Shown here piece after piece: positions 60,738 to 64,000 of a stretch of DNA of 64,000 bases. The notes beneath the pieces are model-generated. The model saw only the letters and a program-made list of their open reading frames with translations. It did not search any database and was not told where the DNA came from. The stretch spans positions 1-64,000 of the forward strand of contig JAWKZG010000015.1 of assembly GCA_041396125.1 (NCBI GenBank), written 5' to 3'. Every line of letters begins with the position of its first letter. Position 1 is the stretch's first letter. Source of the DNA: JAWKZG01 sp041396125. Lineage in GTDB: Bacteria > Pseudomonadota > Gammaproteobacteria > Competibacterales > Competibacteraceae. Position numbers and translations under genes: made by a program.

Positions 60738-62090
60738 ATGAAAACAGTTCCGCAAATAACACTGAGTGAAGCCGCAGCAAAGATAAAACCCGGCGCTGTC
60801 ATGCTGGTCGGCGGATTTGGCATGACCGGTAATCCTGTGCATCTGTTGCATGCCTTGGCCGAGACCGGCACGAACGGGCTGACCTATATCGGCAATAACG
60901 TCGGCGAGGCCGGGCTGGGTGGTGGCCGTTTGCTGCGTAATGGCCAGATCAAAAAAGCGGTCGGTTCGTTTTTTACCAGCAACCGGGAGGCGGTTGAAGC
61001 GGTGCAGGCGGGCAAAATGGCGGTGGAATTACTGCCACAAGGCACACTGGCTGAAGCCATGCGGGCCGGCGGCGCGGGTATCGGTGGTTTTTTTACGCCA
61101 GCTTCTGCCGGTGCCCCGCTGGCCGAGGGGCGTGAAACGCGACTGATTGACGGTCAGGAAATGGTCTATATCCCGGCCATCAAGGGCGATGTGGCACTGA
61201 TTCGGGCCTGGAAGGCGGACACCGCTGGCAATCTTGTCTATCGTAGAACGGAAAACAATTTCAACCACTGCGCTGCCACTGCGGCCAGGCTGGTCATCGC
61301 CGAAGTGGAGGAGATCGTGCCGGTGGGCGAGATCGATCCTGATACGGTGCATACTCCCGGCTGTTTTGTTGATTATCTGGTACAAGCCACACTGACCGAA
61401 GCCGATCTTGGCTCTTCCGTTTCGATTGCCGCCAGTGCGAAAAAGGTTGATGACGCGCGTATGAACATGGCGCGGGAAGCGCTTTCCGAATTAAACCCCG
61501 GTGATGTCGTCAACCTGGGCATCGGTGTGCCGACGCTGGTCGCTGACCTGATCACCCCTGCACACGGCATTACCCTGCACAGCGAAAACGGCATGCTCGG
61601 GGTTGGCCCGGCGCCGCAATCCGGAGGTGCTATGGATTATCCGGTCAATGCCGGGAAAATCCCGGTCACCGCACTGCCCGGCACCAGCTATTTCGACAGC
61701 TCTGCCTCTTTCGGCATGATTCGCGGCGGTCATATTGATGTCGCGATCATGGGGGGGCTGCAGGTCGATGCGCAGGGTAATCTTGCCAACTGGGCAGTGC
61801 CCGGCAAACCTTTGCTGGGGGTGGGTGGAGCGATGGATCTGGCTTCAGGGGCCAAGCGTCTGATTATTACCATGACGCATACTGACCGGGACGGAAACAG
61901 CAAAATCGTGCCCCGTTGCAGTTTGCCGTTGACGGCCAGAGGCGCGGTTGATGTGCTGATTACCGAGCTGGCCAAATTCAGGTTTGTCGACGGTAAAATG
62001 CTACTGGTGAAAGTCATGCCGGGCGCGACGCTTGAACAGGTGCAGGAAAGCACCGAAGCGGTCTATACGGTGGCGTTTGAAGCGCGCTGA
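60738..62090 (+). CDS. Single-chain 3-oxoacid CoA-transferase (SCOT-like, fused alpha and beta)
   Basis: A 450-aa CoA-transferase with the alpha (about 1-225) and beta (about 235-450) subunits in one chain. Seen: GAVMLVGGFGMTGNPVHLLHAL in the alpha part (CoA-binding Gly-rich), GAGIGGFFTPASAG, and in the beta part VNLGIGVPTLVADLI with the catalytic Glu in HSENGMLGVGP. In most bacteria these are two genes (ScoA/ScoB); the fused form is usual in eukaryotes and some bacteria. It converts 3-oxoacids with succinyl-CoA or similar. GGGAGAG precedes the ATG. Confidence 0.92.
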   Translation: MKTVPQITLSEAAAKIKPGAVMLVGGFGMTGNPVHLLHALAETGTNGLTYIGNNVGEAGLGGGRLLRNGQIKKAVGSFFTSNREAVEAVQAGKMAVELLPQGTLAEAMRAGGAGIGGFFTPASAGAPLAEGRETRLIDGQEMVYIPAIKGDVALIRAWKADTAGNLVYRRTENNFNHCAATAARLVIAEVEEIVPVGEIDPDTVHTPGCFVDYLVQATLTEADLGSSVSIAASAKKVDDARMNMAREALSELNPGDVVNLGIGVPTLVADLITPAHGITLHSENGMLGVGPAPQSGGAMDYPVNAGKIPVTALPGTSYFDSSASFGMIRGGHIDVAIMGGLQVDAQGNLANWAVPGKPLLGVGGAMDLASGAKRLIITMTHTDRDGNSKIVPRCSLPLTARGAVDVLITELAKFRFVDGKMLLVKVMPGATLEQVQESTEAVYTVAFEAR

Positions 62091-62335
62091 TCTGCCACTC
62101 TGCCAGGGCCAGAACCGGGGCAAAACCGGGCCAGAATCGGTATCGATAAAAAAGTTATTTTCGAGTCTTGCCGATTTCAGCGAAACGTGTATTATTGCGC
62201 GACTCTTGGTTACCACTGAGGCTTTATGTATTCCCACTAGCGAGCGCTGCTTCTTATTGATCTTACCGATCACCTGATGACGGCAGCGCGGACAGTATTT
62301 TTTTAAATCGTTGCTTTTTATTAGGAGAGTTGCAG

Positions 62336-62830
62336 ATGCATGCTACGACTATCCCCTTGGGCCGGGCTATGGCCCCAGAACCACGTCACGAAGATACTCA
62401 TAACGGCGGTCCGCGCCTGGTTTGTAACAATACCCACTCGGATACCTCGCTGGATCACTTTATCAAGCGTGATGGCAAGATATTCGCGGGTACCCATCTG
62501 ATCATCGATCTGTGGGGTGCAAAACATCTGGACGATCTGCCGCGCATGGAAAAAGCGTTGCGCGATGCGGTCGAAGCGGCTGGCGCGACCCTGTTGCATA
62601 TCCATCTCCACCATTTCACTCCCAACGGCGGTATATCCGGCGTGGCGGTGCTGGCAGAATCCCATATCAGTGTACACACCTGGCCCGAGCGCGATTTTGC
62701 CGCGTTTGATGTGTTCATGTGTGGTGATGCTGAGCCGAGCAAGGCGATTCCCGTACTGTCCATGGCGTTTCGTCCGGCCCGCGTCAATGTCGGCGAACAC
62801 CAACGGGGTGTGGTCGACAGCGATGGCTAA
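62336..62830 (+). CDS. speD: S-adenosylmethionine decarboxylase proenzyme
   Basis: A 164-aa pyruvoyl enzyme that supplies decarboxylated SAM for polyamines. Seen: THLIIDLWGAKHLDDL, HIHLHHFTPNGGISGVAVL, and the self-cleavage Ser in AESHISVHTWPE, with Cys in DVFMCGDA. The first 40 residues are an extra N-terminal extension. The ATG at 62336 follows AGGAG; a TTG at 62330 is possible. It overlaps speE by 8 bp. Confidence 0.95.
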   Translation: MHATTIPLGRAMAPEPRHEDTHNGGPRLVCNNTHSDTSLDHFIKRDGKIFAGTHLIIDLWGAKHLDDLPRMEKALRDAVEAAGATLLHIHLHHFTPNGGISGVAVLAESHISVHTWPERDFAAFDVFMCGDAEPSKAIPVLSMAFRPARVNVGEHQRGVVDSDG

Positions 62831-63671
62831 GTTTACCGAGGTCCTGTACGACGATTACGGTCAGCTGTTTGGTGTCGATGAGGTGTTCTTTGAACACCGC
62901 ACCGACCATCAGCATCTGCTGATTTTCCGTAATTCGCGGTTTGGCCGGGTCATGACCCTGGACGGTGTGGTGCAGACCACCGAGCGTGATGAGTTCATTT
63001 ATCACGAAATGCTCGCGCACACGCCGATCCTGGCGCATGGCAAAGCCCGTCGGGTGCTTATTGTCGGCGGTGGTGATGGTGGCATGCTGCGTGAAGTTTG
63101 CCGGCACCAGTCCGTTGAGCATATCACCCAGGTTGAGATCGACGCCTCAGTGGTCGAAATGAGCAAGCAGCATCTGCCCAATCATTCGCAGGGTGCGTAT
63201 GACGATCCCCGGCTTGAACTGGTTATTGCTGATGGCATGCGCTATGTGCGCGAAGCCTCTGAAACATTCGATGTCATCATCTCGGATTCGACCGATCCTA
63301 TCGGCCCCGGTGAAGTTCTGTTTACGCAGGACTTCTACGTGGCCTGTCAGGCACGTCTGAATCCGGGCGGTGTACTGGTCACGCAAAACGGCGTGCCTTT
63401 TATGCAGTTGGCTGAAGTCAAAAGTACCGCCCAGCGCCTGGCAAAAACCTTTGCTGATTGGCACTTCTATTCGGCGGCGGTGCCCACCTATATCGGTGGC
63501 ATCATGACTTTCGCCTGGGCCAGCGATGATACGACGCTGCGCCAAGTGCCCCTGGCCACTCTGCAAGAGCGGTTTCAGGCGGCTGGTATCAAAACCCGGT
63601 ATTACAATCCTGCCATTCATCAGGCTGCGTTTGCGCTTCCGCAGTACATTCTCGAAGCGATCGGCAAATAA
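62823..63671 (+). CDS. speE: Spermidine synthase
   Basis: A 282-aa aminopropyltransferase that joins decarboxylated SAM and putrescine. Seen: the short beta-rich N-terminus, TLDGVVQTTERDEFIYHEML, RVLIVGGGDGGMLREV (SAM-binding loop), VEIDASVVEMSKQHL, and the catalytic Asp in ISDSTDPIGPGE. The ATG overlaps the speD stop (translation coupling). A longer open frame to 62517 is not used. Complete, normal length. Confidence 0.96.
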   Translation: MAKFTEVLYDDYGQLFGVDEVFFEHRTDHQHLLIFRNSRFGRVMTLDGVVQTTERDEFIYHEMLAHTPILAHGKARRVLIVGGGDGGMLREVCRHQSVEHITQVEIDASVVEMSKQHLPNHSQGAYDDPRLELVIADGMRYVREASETFDVIISDSTDPIGPGEVLFTQDFYVACQARLNPGGVLVTQNGVPFMQLAEVKSTAQRLAKTFADWHFYSAAVPTYIGGIMTFAWASDDTTLRQVPLATLQERFQAAGIKTRYYNPAIHQAAFALPQYILEAIGK

Positions 63672-63685
63672 GTGGAGAATTTGTC

Positions 63686-64000
63686 ATGGGCGTAGTAACA
63701 GAGCTGCGTCCGGATCGCTTCAATGATCCGGGGTTTGTTAATGATTTGCTGCGCCAGCACGGTTCGCCGCTGTTGGTGCTGGATTGCGAGCGTCTGCGGG
63801 AAGCGTATCGTAACCTGTGTGCATCCTTGCCAGGGGTTACCCTGCATTATGCGATCAAGGCACTGCCTGATCCGACCGTGGTGGCAACACTGGCTGCCGA
63901 AGGTGCCTGTTTTGACATTGCCACCAGCGGCGAGATCGCCATGCTGCAGTCGCTGTATGTCAATCCGCGCAACACAATTCATACCCATCCGATCAAGCGT
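63686..64000 (+). CDS. Ornithine/diaminopimelate-type PLP decarboxylase (partial, runs off right edge)
   Basis: The first 105 residues of a fold-type III PLP enzyme. The Schiff-base Lys region is visible in VTLHYAIKALPDPTVVATL, followed by GACFDIATSGEIAML and THPIKR. In this family the start matches lysine-, ornithine- or diaminopimelate decarboxylases. The close link to speD and speE (14 bp after speE, GGAG at 63673) makes an ornithine decarboxylase supplying putrescine most likely. The window ends before the substrate-specificity region. Confidence 0.85.
   Translation, partial: MGVVTELRPDRFNDPGFVNDLLRQHGSPLLVLDCERLREAYRNLCASLPGVTLHYAIKALPDPTVVATLAAEGACFDIATSGEIAMLQSLYVNPRNTIHTHPIKR

Overview
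The window looks like chromosome of a gammaproteobacterium with a respiratory, facultatively microaerobic life. Evidence is a complete cbb3 oxidase cluster with its assembly genes, FNR/ANR-type and sigma-54 promoters, TRAP and ammonium transport, YggX, an A-type Fe-S carrier and SpeD/SpeE polyamine synthesis. The genus cannot be told from sequence alone. Most genes are intact, but many carry single-base deletions in short homopolymers, and 18.7-23.2 kb is densely frameshifted. This suggests base-level errors as much as true decay.

Left end (1-8.6 kb, minus strand): a type I-E CRISPR-Cas locus in the order cas3, a 68-aa unknown gene, cas8e, cse2, cas7e, a single-ORF cas5e-cas6e fusion, a VapBC-like toxin-antitoxin pair, and cas1 running off the edge. 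cas2 and the main arrays are not in the window. Between cas3 and the 68-aa gene lies a degenerate repeat-spacer-repeat unit with exact type I-E geometry (29 + 32 + 29). The first 11 nt of its spacer match, next to an AAG PAM, a site just upstream of the predicted cas8e-operon promoter. This looks like a CreR-type guide that would make Cascade repress its own operon, and it is the main find of the window.

8.9-12.4 kb: Spy/LTXXQ-like proteins with a response regulator and a sensor kinase (probable envelope-stress system). 12.4-18.5 kb: ATP-grasp protein, A-type Fe-S carrier, yggX, ferredoxin, SDR, deoC, amidase. 18.7-23.8 kb: broken tungstate-type ABC transporter genes, a broken Lrp-type regulator and a broken homodimeric 2-oxoacid dehydrogenase E1 (aceE/mdeB-like), with intergenic palindromic repeats. 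23.8-27.4 kb: a MASE1-PAS-GAF-PAS-GGDEF-EAL protein (frameshifted).

27.5-39.1 kb: a candidate small RNA, an FNR-type promoter driving two Yip1-like membrane proteins, a methyltransferase and a CbiM-like permease, then ccoNOQP and ccoGHIS. 39.1-45.2 kb: amtB with a clear sigma-54 promoter and NtrC-like site, an RNA m5U methyltransferase, a YciI protein, a PRISE-like reductase, an EamA transporter and small unknowns.

45.3-58.5 kb: an acetoin-type dehydrogenase locus (acoR, acoX, acoA, acoB, acoC) with twin palindromic activator sites and a sigma-54 promoter. It lies in opposite orientation inside a minus-strand set encoding a TRAP transporter (dctP, dctQ, dctM), a class V aminotransferase, an enoyl-CoA hydratase and a family III CoA-transferase. 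58.8-64 kb: a LivK-type binding protein, GNAT acetyltransferase, fused 3-oxoacid CoA-transferase, and speD-speE followed by a truncated ornithine/diaminopimelate decarboxylase-type gene.
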